Assembly: GCA_903953895.1 (NCBI GenBank)
Contig: CAJBLH010000133.1
Coordinates: 31,005 to 95,004 of the forward strand
Length of the DNA stretch: 64,000 nucleotides
Source: an uncultured Desulfobacteraceae bacterium
Lineage (GTDB): Bacteria; Desulfobacterota; Desulfobacteria; Desulfobacterales; Desulfatirhabdiaceae
Reading direction: 5' to 3'
A program made the position numbers and the translations under genes. A model generated the notes under the pieces. That model ran no database searches and was not told the DNA's origin. It worked only from the letters and a program-made list of their open reading frames with translations. The stretch's first letter is position 1. Each line of letters opens with the position of its first letter. Below are positions 38,407-49,100 of the stretch, one piece after another.

Positions 38407-41400
38407 ATGGCTTCGAATTTTTTTCAAATGCAAATGGACTATATATTCTTTTTCTACGGATTGGGCTTCATTCTTCTGGCTGCCGCCGCTTGGGGGCTGA
38501 ACTGTATTGAGAAACAGCAGGTGCCATGGAAGTGGCTGTGTCTGTTCGGTCTTGTACACGGGATAAACGAATGGCTCGATTTATTCGCTTTCAGTTTAAA
38601 AGACAGTCCTGTCTTTTATTTCGTGCGGTTGATTGTTATGATCTTATCCTTTTTGTTCCTGCTTGAGTTTGGTCGAGCGGGTTCAATGACATTTCATAAA
38701 AACGGACCCGGTCGATGGATATTTATACCATTGCTGCTGCTTGTCGGTTTCGGTGCTTTTGCGGGTGTGTCCGGGCTGAATGCCGTTGCCAGATACGCTC
38801 TTGGGCTTACCGGCGGCCTGTGGACGGCAGCGGTGCTATGGCGGTATCGGCATACGGCGCATCCAAGAAGTCAATCCTTGTCGATGGCTGCTCTTTCCAT
38901 GGGTCTCTATGGGCTGGCAACTGGTGTTGTGGTGCCGTATGCCGATTTCTTTCCTGCCGCTTTTCTCAACCAGGCCTCTTTTCTTTCCTTCACCGGTTTT
39001 CCCATCCAGTTGTTCAGGGGGATATTAGCCTGTACTGCTGCTGCTACCATCTGGCAGTACTACTGTGAGTGGCGCAGATTGGAATTCAACGATAGCATCT
39101 CGATGGCTGCGCTCCGTCATGAAGGATGGACGATCACGGCCATAGCCACTGTTCTGATCGCCGGTTGGATCGCAACTTACTCCTTTGGTGAATATGGACA
39201 ACTCCGAGATGAGGAACAGTATGACTCTGATCTCAGACTGACACAGAAGACGTTTGAATCTTCCGCAGAAACGGCAGATCGTCTGGTGCAATCCATGGCG
39301 GCATCTCCCAACCTCACCGCCATGGGGATTGAATGCCGCAGCGACATCGCTGCAATCGATTCTACGCTTGACCGCTATGCCAAGGTCGCGCAGGATTCCA
39401 TCTGCTATGTGATGGATTCAACCGGAACTGTCCTGACTTCCTCCAACCGCGACGCGCCATCAAGCTTTGTCGGGCATTCTTACGCTGTTCGTCCCTATTT
39501 CAAACAGGCGATGGAAGGGGTTCAGGGGCGCTATGTGGCCGTAGGGCTGACCTCGAAGGTGCCAGGGTACTATTCGAGTTTTCCGGTCAGAGATGCAGGA
39601 GGAGAAATTGTCGGTGTCGCCGTGATCAAATTGAACATCGATAACCTGTTTGCTGTACAAATGCACAAGAATTACGGCTTTCTGATAGATCCAAACGGGA
39701 TCATTCTCTCTTCGACGCATCCTGGCTTTTTTCTGAACATGCTTCAGCCCATCCCCGAGGATGTGAAGCGCCGGCTCACCCAATCTGAGCAATTTCCCGT
39801 GATTCATGAGTCATCGGTGCTGCCGGCTCATTTTGTGCCTGGAACACTGTTCACTTTCCGTGGAGAAGTCCTGCGGGGCTTTAAGCAAGTGACTTCTGTC
39901 GAAGGCCTTTCATTCGTGATACTGGGTTCGATGAGTTCATGGAAAATACTGCGTTTGGTCAGCATTCTCATCACGTTGCTGGCGGCCATGCTGCTGGTTG
40001 CATTCTTTGTTACCCTGCAAAGAAACAATGCATCATCGGCGCGTATTTCCGCATCGGAAAGGCTCTATCGCACCCTGGTGGAAGGCTCGCCCGATTGGAT
40101 CGGACTTTTCGATCAGGATGGATGTTGTGTCGCCATCAATCGTAATGGCTTGACGGCCATCGGCCGGACTGAGGCAGAGGTGCAGGGGAAGCGGTTTAAC
40201 GAGATATGGTCGGAGGAGAATCCCAGTTCCATGGTTGAAGACGCTGTCATCCGAGTCCTGCGTGGCGAGCGGGTTTCGTTTGAAGCGGATCGATGCCGGG
40301 CGGACGGTGCGTCCGTGACGTGGCAAGTGGTGCTGAATCCCAACTGTGAGCAAGACGGAACCGTCCGTTCTTTTGTGAGCATCGCCAGTGATATCAGTTT
40401 CCGCAAAAAGGCCGAGGTGAAGCTCCGTGAGAGCGAAGCCGCTGTCCGAAACAAGCTAAAAGCCATCACCGAACCGGAAGGCGATATCGGTACACTCGAT
40501 CTGTCGGATATCATCGATTCCGAAGCGCTTCAGTCCATGCTGGAGGATTTTTATCGCCTAACCCATATCGGGAGCGCAATTATCGATCTTGCCGGAAAGG
40601 TATTGACGGCGGTCGGTGGGCAGGATATCTGCACGAAGTTTCATCGATGTCATCCCGACTCGCTAAAAAACTGTATCGAAAGCGAAACGTTTTTTACCAG
40701 AGATATCCCGGTTGGAACATTCAAGACCTACCGCTGCAAGAACAATATGTGGGAAATGGTCACCCCCATCACGGTGGGCGGCAGGCATCTGGGAAATATC
40801 CATTTCGGACAGTTCTTCTTTGAGGACGATGCGCCGGATATCGACTTGTTTCGCAGTCAGGCCCGGCAATATGGATTTAACGAATCCGATTATCTGGCGG
40901 CATTCGACAGGGCGCCGCGATGGAGCCGGGAAACGGTGAATACGGCTATGATGTTCTATGGCAAACTGGCAGGGATGATCTCCACACTCAGTTACAACAC
41001 GAGCCGATTGTCCAAGATGCTTGCCGATCATAAGCGTTCCGAGGATTTGATCCGTGCCCGTCTGGAACTGATGGATTTTTCCACCTTGCATGCCCTGGAC
41101 GAGGTGCTGCAAAGAACGCTTGATCAGGTCTGCGTCTTAACAGGCAGTCTGATCGGTTTTTATCATTTTGTCGATAGTGATCAGAAAACGCTTTCCTTGC
41201 AAGCCTGGTCCACCCGCACTGTGAAGGAATTTTGTAAGGCAGACGCCAAGGGGCTGCATTACCCGATTGATCAAGCCGGGGTCTGGGTGGATTGCGTTCA
41301 TTCCAAAAAGCCTGTCATCCATAACGATTACGCATCGCTACCCCATCGCAAAGGAATGCCGGATGACCATGCCCCGGTCATCCGAGAACTTGTCGTGCCT

Positions 41401-43107
41401 ATCATGCGGGCCGGGAAGATTGTTGCGATTCTGGGTGTGGGGAACAAGCCGACCGATTATACCGAAGACAATGTCGGTCTTGTGGCTTATTTTGCAGATG
41501 TAGCATGGGAAGTTGCCGAACGAAAGCGGGCTGAAGATGCGCTGAAGAAAAGCGAGGCAAGTTTGTCCCGGGCGCAAGAGATTGCTCATCTGGGCAATTG
41601 GGAATATGACGGTGCAACCGGTAAAATTACCTGGTCGGATGAAGCATATCGTATTTTTGGGTTTGCGCCTCAGGAGATGGAGGTTACTTCCGATCTGATC
41701 CTGAGCATGATCCATCCGGATGACCGAAGCAGGGTGGAGATGGGAATTGGAAACATCCAAGAGAAAATCGATCCGTATAATTTCGAATATCGGATCATAT
41801 TGCGGGGTGGCACGGTCAGGCATGTCCACAGCCAGCGGGATTCCATCATAGAAGAATTCCCAGATAGAATCTTTGGAACGCTGCAGGACATCACCGAGCG
41901 GAAGAAGGTCGAGGAAGCGTTTCAAAAATCGGAACGCCGGTTGAATGACGTAATAGACTTTCTCCCTGATGCCACACTGGCTATTGACAGCCGGAAGAAG
42001 ATCATCGTCTGGAACAAAGCCATCGAGAAGATGACTGGTGTGAAAGCCGAAGATATGATCGGCAAGGGCGACTATGCGTACACGATTCCTTTTTATGGAG
42101 AAAGGCGGCCTCAGCTCATGGATCTGATATGGGAGAATGATCGGAATGTTATCGAAAAATATCCCCATATCGATCGTCAAGGAGAATCCCTGAGCGCTGA
42201 AGCGTTCTGTGGCGCCCTGTATGATGGCCGGGGAGCCCATGTATTCGTCAAAGTATCTCCGCTTCATGACGAGAAAGGCCATGTCGTCGGCGCCATAGAG
42301 TCGATTCGCGACATCACCGAGCGTAAACGTATGCAAGCAGAACTTCTTCAAATCAATGAAAACCTGGAGCAGCGGGTAGCGCAGGAGGTGGAAAAAAATC
42401 TTCGTAACGAACGCCTGCTGGTCCAGCAAAGCCGATTGGCGGCTATGGGTGAAATGATCGGCAACATCGCTCATCAGTGGCGACAGCCGCTGAATGCACT
42501 CGGTCTGTTGCTTTTCAACATCAAGGATGCTTACCGGTTCAACACGCTGGATGCAGATTATCTTGAGCAGGCTGTTGGGATCGGCAACCGTCTGGTGCAG
42601 AAGATGTCAACAACCATCAGCGATTTTTCCAGATTCTTTCATCCGGATAAAGAAATTCTGGCATTTTCGGCAAAGGAGCAAATCCGGGAAGCGGTCACTC
42701 TGGTGGAAGCCAGCCTCCTGAACAGCAATATTTCCATCCATATCGATGTCTCGCATGATATCAAGCTCCTTGGCTTTCCCAATGAATATTCCCAGGTACT
42801 GCTCAATCTGATTTCCAACGCCAAAGAGGCGATCCTTGCGCACAATCAACTGCTTGCCGGCAGGGTGGACATTGTTCTTACAGACCAGGACGGTCAAGGA
42901 TGTGTTGCTGTGAGCGATAACGGCGGCGGTATTCCGGAAGAGATACTGGACAGGATATTCGAGCCTTATTTTTCCACAAAGGAAAAGGGCGGCGGCATTG
43001 GCCTGTACATGTCAAAAATGATCATCGAAAGGAATATGAACGGCAGTATTTCCGCCAGAAACATTGAAGGTGGCGCCGAGTTCAGAATTTGTGTTCCGGC
43101 GCCATGA
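38407..43107 (+). CDS. Large membrane-bound multi-sensor histidine kinase
   Basis: 1566 residues. N-terminal multi-helix membrane region (about 10-265), Cache-like extracytoplasmic sensor (about 275-520), PAS (about 550-660), PocR-type ligand domain (about 690-850; CTKFHRCHPDSLKNC), GAF (about 880-1040), two PAS domains (about 1055-1300), then the dimerisation domain with the phospho-acceptor in IAHQWRQPLNAL (His1356) and an ATPase domain (LLNLISNAKEAIL, VSDNGGGIPEEI, GGGIGLYMSK). No response regulator gene is adjacent. It is divergent from the exporter operon and could control it. GGAG lies 9 bases before ATG 38407. Confidence 0.92.
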   Translation: MASNFFQMQMDYIFFFYGLGFILLAAAAWGLNCIEKQQVPWKWLCLFGLVHGINEWLDLFAFSLKDSPVFYFVRLIVMILSFLFLLEFGRAGSMTFHKNGPGRWIFIPLLLLVGFGAFAGVSGLNAVARYALGLTGGLWTAAVLWRYRHTAHPRSQSLSMAALSMGLYGLATGVVVPYADFFPAAFLNQASFLSFTGFPIQLFRGILACTAAATIWQYYCEWRRLEFNDSISMAALRHEGWTITAIATVLIAGWIATYSFGEYGQLRDEEQYDSDLRLTQKTFESSAETADRLVQSMAASPNLTAMGIECRSDIAAIDSTLDRYAKVAQDSICYVMDSTGTVLTSSNRDAPSSFVGHSYAVRPYFKQAMEGVQGRYVAVGLTSKVPGYYSSFPVRDAGGEIVGVAVIKLNIDNLFAVQMHKNYGFLIDPNGIILSSTHPGFFLNMLQPIPEDVKRRLTQSEQFPVIHESSVLPAHFVPGTLFTFRGEVLRGFKQVTSVEGLSFVILGSMSSWKILRLVSILITLLAAMLLVAFFVTLQRNNASSARISASERLYRTLVEGSPDWIGLFDQDGCCVAINRNGLTAIGRTEAEVQGKRFNEIWSEENPSSMVEDAVIRVLRGERVSFEADRCRADGASVTWQVVLNPNCEQDGTVRSFVSIASDISFRKKAEVKLRESEAAVRNKLKAITEPEGDIGTLDLSDIIDSEALQSMLEDFYRLTHIGSAIIDLAGKVLTAVGGQDICTKFHRCHPDSLKNCIESETFFTRDIPVGTFKTYRCKNNMWEMVTPITVGGRHLGNIHFGQFFFEDDAPDIDLFRSQARQYGFNESDYLAAFDRAPRWSRETVNTAMMFYGKLAGMISTLSYNTSRLSKMLADHKRSEDLIRARLELMDFSTLHALDEVLQRTLDQVCVLTGSLIGFYHFVDSDQKTLSLQAWSTRTVKEFCKADAKGLHYPIDQAGVWVDCVHSKKPVIHNDYASLPHRKGMPDDHAPVIRELVVPIMRAGKIVAILGVGNKPTDYTEDNVGLVAYFADVAWEVAERKRAEDALKKSEASLSRAQEIAHLGNWEYDGATGKITWSDEAYRIFGFAPQEMEVTSDLILSMIHPDDRSRVEMGIGNIQEKIDPYNFEYRIILRGGTVRHVHSQRDSIIEEFPDRIFGTLQDITERKKVEEAFQKSERRLNDVIDFLPDATLAIDSRKKIIVWNKAIEKMTGVKAEDMIGKGDYAYTIPFYGERRPQLMDLIWENDRNVIEKYPHIDRQGESLSAEAFCGALYDGRGAHVFVKVSPLHDEKGHVVGAIESIRDITERKRMQAELLQINENLEQRVAQEVEKNLRNERLLVQQSRLAAMGEMIGNIAHQWRQPLNALGLLLFNIKDAYRFNTLDADYLEQAVGIGNRLVQKMSTTISDFSRFFHPDKEILAFSAKEQIREAVTLVEASLLNSNISIHIDVSHDIKLLGFPNEYSQVLLNLISNAKEAILAHNQLLAGRVDIVLTDQDGQGCVAVSDNGGGIPEEILDRIFEPYFSTKEKGGGIGLYMSKMIIERNMNGSISARNIEGGAEFRICVPAP

Positions 43108-43169
43108 ACAACTTGTTGGATTTCTTCCGCTTCTCTTTGCGGTGAATACCTGTATATCACATAGAGCCG

Positions 43170-46100
43170 CTAATTCCTGAAAGCCTTTTGAAGAGAAATG
43201 TCCATGACGGCCTCATAGCCTGTCATCTTGGCGATGACGTCATGGTGGTCATTCAAAAAGGTAAAATCTCCCAGCATCTTATTCCTGCTGGCCTCTCGAA
43301 TTTCGAGAACAGCGGTGACCCCTTCTTCCGGAAACCGGTTGCAGTACTGGCGATAACTGGCCCCGAAACTGGGCAGGGAAACCATCCCCTTCTGCTCGAA
43401 ACACCAGACAATGGCCATCTGAAAGGCGGCGTCCAGCACCAGCGGATCACCGATCCAGCGGCTGCGGAGGGGTTCTGTTGTCCACTGGTCCGGAGGCGGA
43501 GCCGAAGCCAGTTCCGCAACCATGGCTTGGGGCGATAGGCTGAGAATGCGTTGAAGGCCTTTAAGTGCATTGCCGTGAAATAGAATTTTGTCGTAAACCT
43601 CTGCCATGGGGCGCGTGTAAACATGGTTATTGCTCAGATATCGGGAAATATCGAATTCCGGGGGCAGGGAGAGTTCATTCGACAAAACAGCCCTGGCACG
43701 GGTATGAATGACTTCGATCCCATCTTTGAAACCATCCCGGATTTCGATGTCCATCTCAAAATTCGAGCCGTTTTTCCGGGTTTTTCCAGTCATCAGGCGG
43801 ATGGTTTTTTTTCCGTCGTCGAGCCGGATTCCTTTGAGGAGGCGGATATCATCCAGGCCGGAAAGCTGAAGCCCTGGGTTTTCATGAAGCGCCCCATGAC
43901 CCAGCCATTCGGTGATGAGCGCAAAAGGCACCACGGGTTTGCCGTTTAAAATATGGGACTCGAGAATGGGATAGCGATCGATATCGATTTCCCGTTTGAG
44001 GCTAAGAGACAGCGTTTCAGCGGTCAGTGACTGGCGCGTTTCCGGCGGCTGTGGACGCAACAGGCCGGCGCCGATCACCACCTCGACCGGGCCTTCGGGG
44101 CCTGCCTGCAGTTCCTGCACCATGCTGTGGGCGCCTGCGTCGAGCGGGATCAGATGAATATGGTTGCGTTCGAATTCACGCCGGAGCGAATCATCGACCA
44201 TCCCGCCGTCCCAGGGCCCCCAGTTGATGGAAACCACCCGGCATTCTTTTCGAATAACGGATTCCCGATGCGCCGTTTTATTCAGCACCTCGTTGGCCAT
44301 GGCGTAATCCACCTGGCCCCTGTTGCCGATTCTGGCGGTAATGGAGGAAAAACAGACGATATGCTTGAGCGGATCATTCCGGGTGGCATCCAGAAGTGAT
44401 AGAAATCCCGCGACCTTGGTATCGAACACCACCTGAAACTGCTCCGGCGTCTTATCCAGAATCAGCCGGTCTTCCAGCACGCCGGCGCCGTGTATGACGG
44501 CCGTGATCGGGCCGCAGGTCGTTCGAACGGTTTCAAGAACATCGGAAAGTTCCTGCGCCCGGCGGATATCTACGGCGTGATATTCGACACGAGCGCCGGT
44601 GGATCGAATCATGCTTAACGTCAAAAGGATTTCTCGGTTTGCCTGGTGTTTCCGGTATGCGGTTTCCAGTTCTCTGGGAGAAGCATTGCGCGGCAGTTCA
44701 TGGTGGACAATGGCCTGTTTCATTTCCGATGGTTCGCGCGCCGGGGACAGCCAGTCGGGTTCGGGGACCGGAGCCGGGGATCGCCCCAGCAGAACCAGTG
44801 TGGGGCGACAGGCTTCGGCCAGGGCCACGGCGGCCCGGGCGGTCACGCCTCTGGCGCCGCCGGTAATGACCACCACATCCTGTGAATCCAGTCGTGTTGA
44901 TCCGACTGGATACGAAGCAGAATCAAGTTTCAGCCGGTAAGCCATATGGGAGGGCAGATTCGGGCAGAGGCCGATTTCGATCCGGTTCTCCGGATCTTCG
45001 GAACGCAGTGCTGCATGGATTTCAGATGCCAGACGGCCGGCAGCCTGCCAATCCGGTGAAACGTCAATGGCGCGGCAAACGACTGCCGGCCATTCGATGG
45101 CGGCAGTTTTGATCAGCCCGGCCAGTCCTCCTGGAACCGGGCGGCTGCATTTTCCCAGCAGGCCGAACGCGCCGTCCAGGCAGGTGATGGAAGCCAACAG
45201 CCCCCCTCCGCTGGTTGCTGCATCCAGAATGTCCTTTCCGAATCGTTTGGCAAGTAGAAATGCTTTTTTCAGAAAAACGGTATCTGTCTCATCCTGGTTG
45301 TGGAGCGAGTTGTCCGGCGCCGGCGCCACGAGGATTAACCCGGCAGGGCGGATGACAAATGTTTCGGAAAGCAGCTCATCCGCAGAAGCCACCACCGCTT
45401 TCATTCCTTCGGAAACGATGGCTTCGGCGATTTTTCGGGATAGATCGGCGCCGTCATCCGTGATGATGATGGGTTGATCCGTAGCAGTCAGCAGCCAGGC
45501 GCCCGGAGTGAGGTCGGTTTGTACTGCAGAAAGGATTTGTCGTTGCGGACAATAAATGTCTGCTGGTGGAAGGGGCGGTGTTTGCGGCTGCCGTGAGGTG
45601 TTCTGGCCGGCAGTCAGCTTTGTGGCATCTTTTTTTTTTAGAAAATGTGAAATCTGCCCCAATGTTTTGAGGGTTCCGAGGGTATCGGGCGGGATGGGGG
45701 GCAGCCCCGGCATTTTTTCTTCGAGGGTTGCCAGGATTTCCACACGCTTGATGGAGTCGATCCCCAGATCCGCCTCGATGTCCATGTCCAGGGCCAGCAT
45801 TTCCACAGGATAGCCTGTAAGCCGGCTGACGACTTCCAGGAGGCCAGCTTCTACATCGTATTGTTCCGGTTGATGTACCGTGTGGGATGAAGCCGATGAA
45901 ATCGAAACCTTGCTATTGCTGTCTCCATTTCGCTGTTGCATGAGAACGGTTGCAATCTGCCCCAGGGTTTTAAGGGTTCCGAGGGTATCGGGTGGGATGG
46001 GGGGCAACCCCGGCATTTTTTCTTCGAGGGTGGCCAGGATTTCCACACGCTTGATGGAGTCGATCCCCAGATCCGCCTCGATATCCATATCCAGAGCCAG

Positions 46101-49100
46101 CATTTCCACGGGATAGCCGGTGAGTTGGCTGACGACTTCCAGCAGGCGGGCTTCTATGGCCGAATTGTTTACGGAGGGCTCTGTCGGTCTGGCGGGCGAT
46201 TCGATCGGGTGGAGATCAATATCTGTTGTTCGGGCGCTGTCGCGGGTTTTTGTTTCCGGTTCTCTGATTTCCGGAGCCATCACGGAAATTCCCAGGGATG
46301 CCTCGGCAATCCGCCGGGTATGTTCCATCATCTGCTGAAGGGTTTTGCCGGCTTCGGTCTGGGTCTGCAGGAAAAGCTTATGCGTTTCGGCGGTCTGAAG
46401 CTGAAGCGACTGCATGGCTCTGAGGCCTTCCTGAACGGTTTGTAATGCGGATGCGACGGTACTCGAAGAAGGAATGGCCGTGACAGCCGGTGGATCTGTA
46501 AAAAAATGTCTGGGGTTCGGGCTCATGGAGACTTCCAAAGGTTCTACCCGTTTTCGGGGTGGAATTGAGGGTTGAGAGTTGGGGGATTCCGATAGATGCG
46601 AAATGGGGTCGGAAGTCCGGGATGACCGATCTGCCGGAAGCCTGGTGTCTGGATTTTGGTAGTTTGCCCCGGATATGGAAACATTCATCAAGGGTTTCCG
46701 AACGGGTACAGCGGTTTCCCCTGCTTCCCAGCAGGGCAATCGGACCGGATATCCGGCTGACGCCAGCCTGCAGATGACTTTGGCCAGATCCAGAATCGCA
46801 GAGTCCTTTCCGGATGAGGCGTCCATGGCGATCACGGTTGTCCGGCGATTCTTCAGGATCGATCGGACCAGTCCGGTAAGAATCGACCGAGGCCCGACTT
46901 CGACGAATGTGCGAGCGCCCATGGCATAAAGTTGTTCAATGGCGCCGACAAACTGAACCGGATGCGTGATCTGTTGACCCAGCAGGGTTTTGACGGCGAG
47001 CGGATCATCCGGATAGGGTTTTGCCGTGACATTAGCGATAACGGGGATCGCTGAAGGTCGGATATCGATAGATGTCAGGAACGCATTGAACGGCTCGGCG
47101 GCATCCTGAACCAGGGGGCTGTGAAATGCGGCCGCAACCGGCAGGCGGACCGACGAAAACCCTTTTTCAAGGCACAGAGCTTCGGCCTGGACAATCGCAT
47201 CGCGTGATCCGGACAGAACACCCTGTACAGGGCTGTTCACATTGGCCAGGGTGATCGAAAAAGAGGTGTTGCGAGCCATTGCCGCCAGAGCTTCAATTGG
47301 CGCCTTGACGGCGATCATCATACCGGCGTCATCCTTGGAGCCGGCTGCTTCCATGACGTGGCCTCGGGCGACGGAAAGTTCCAGAAACCGGTCTGCGGAA
47401 ATCCATCCCGCAGCAACAAGAGCCGTCAGTTCTCCGTAGCTGTGACCACAGGTGACATCCGGCGTAATGCCAAAATACTCCAGGATTTTGACCATCCCCA
47501 GACTGATGGCTCCGATGGCCGGCTGAGCGATGCGGGTGGATTGCAGCGCCTGTTTATGGGATTGATTTGCGGCTGCATCCGATGTATCGATCGGATATAT
47601 CCGGTCGCTGAGCGTGAAGGGAACGGGTTCCGGGAGTGTCGATTCTCTTGAAAATGTGGAAAAAACATTGTCGGCCGTATCGATGGCATCCAACACTTCT
47701 GGGAACACGCAAGCCAGTTCGCGACCCATGCCCACATACTGACTGCCCTGGCCGGGGAAGAGAAAAGCGATTTTTGCATCCGATGCCTCACTGCCGAAAA
47801 ACAGCCGGGACGTGTTCCAGAAGGGTTGATCCTTGTGACTTTCCAGAGCGGCCAGTGCTTCGGAGCAGGCGGACTGCATGTCATCCGCCCATAAATCATC
47901 GGGGTCTTTCTGTTGAAGCAGGATCAGCAGACGGCAGGGGTGATGGGCGGAAAATGCTGCGCGCGATGTTGCCGTCAGAGTCGAGAAACTGCTGTTTGAC
48001 AGCCCCTTGGCCGCCACGGCGCGCCAGTCTGTCAGATTTTTAGTGAGTGCTTCAATGGACGGTGCGGATAGCGAGAGGATTTCGACCGTTCCGTTCCATG
48101 CGATTTCGGTTTTTTTGGGGTTGTATTCTTCCAAAACCGCATGAAAATTGCTGCCGCCGAATCCAAAGGCGCTGACCCCGGCCCGCCGGGGATGGCTCCG
48201 GGATGAAAGCCAGGGTTTTGCCGTGGTATTCAGATAGAATGGGCTGTTCCGGATGTTCATATCCGGATCCTGCTCTTGGGCTTTCAACGTTGGTGGAATC
48301 ACCTTGTGATGCAGAGACAGGACCGCCTTGATCAGACCGGCGGAGCCAGCCGCCGCCTTGGTGTGGCCGATCATGGATTTGATGGAACCCAGAGCGCAGT
48401 GCTGAGGGCTGGCACTGCCTGGATGCGGAATTTCAGTGAAAACCTGCTTCAACGCGGTGAATTCCACCATGTCTCCCACCCGGGTGCCGGTGCCATGAGC
48501 CTCGATCAATTCGACCGTAGCGGGACAAATATCGGCCTGCCGATAGGCAGCGCGTAAGGCTCTGGCCTGGCCGTCTGCCCGGGGTGCGTAAATGCTCTGG
48601 GATTTGGCGTCGCTCGATGTGCCGATACCTTTGATGACCGCATAAATCCGGTCTTTGTCTCTTTGGGCATCCGTCAGGCGTTTCAATATCACCATGCCGA
48701 GACCTTCTCCGAGCAGGGTGCCGTCGGCATGCTTTGAAAACGGACGCACATCGCCGGAAGGCGAAAGTATCTGGGTCCGGGAAAAACACATGTGCATAAA
48801 AATGTCATTCAGAGTGTCTACCCCGCCGGTGATGACCATATCCGACCGTGAAGTGGTCAACTCCATCAGCGCCAGGTGGACAGCGCTGAGCGAACTGGCG
48901 CAGGCAGCGTCCACGACACAGTTGGTGCCGCCCAGATCCAGGCGGTTGCAGATGCGCCCGGCAACCACATTTCCCAGAAGTCCCGGAAAGGAATTCTCCT
49001 GCCACGGAACGAACCCGCTGGATATTCGTTCCATGACTTCGGTGATTTTGTCCGGCGCCAACCCGGAATCGATCAGGGCTTTTCGCCAGATCGGGTGGCT

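Noticed and set aside
41338..42474. 378-codon frame antisense to the sensor kinase
   Set aside because: The plus strand carries clear PAS, HisKA and ATPase motifs across these bases.
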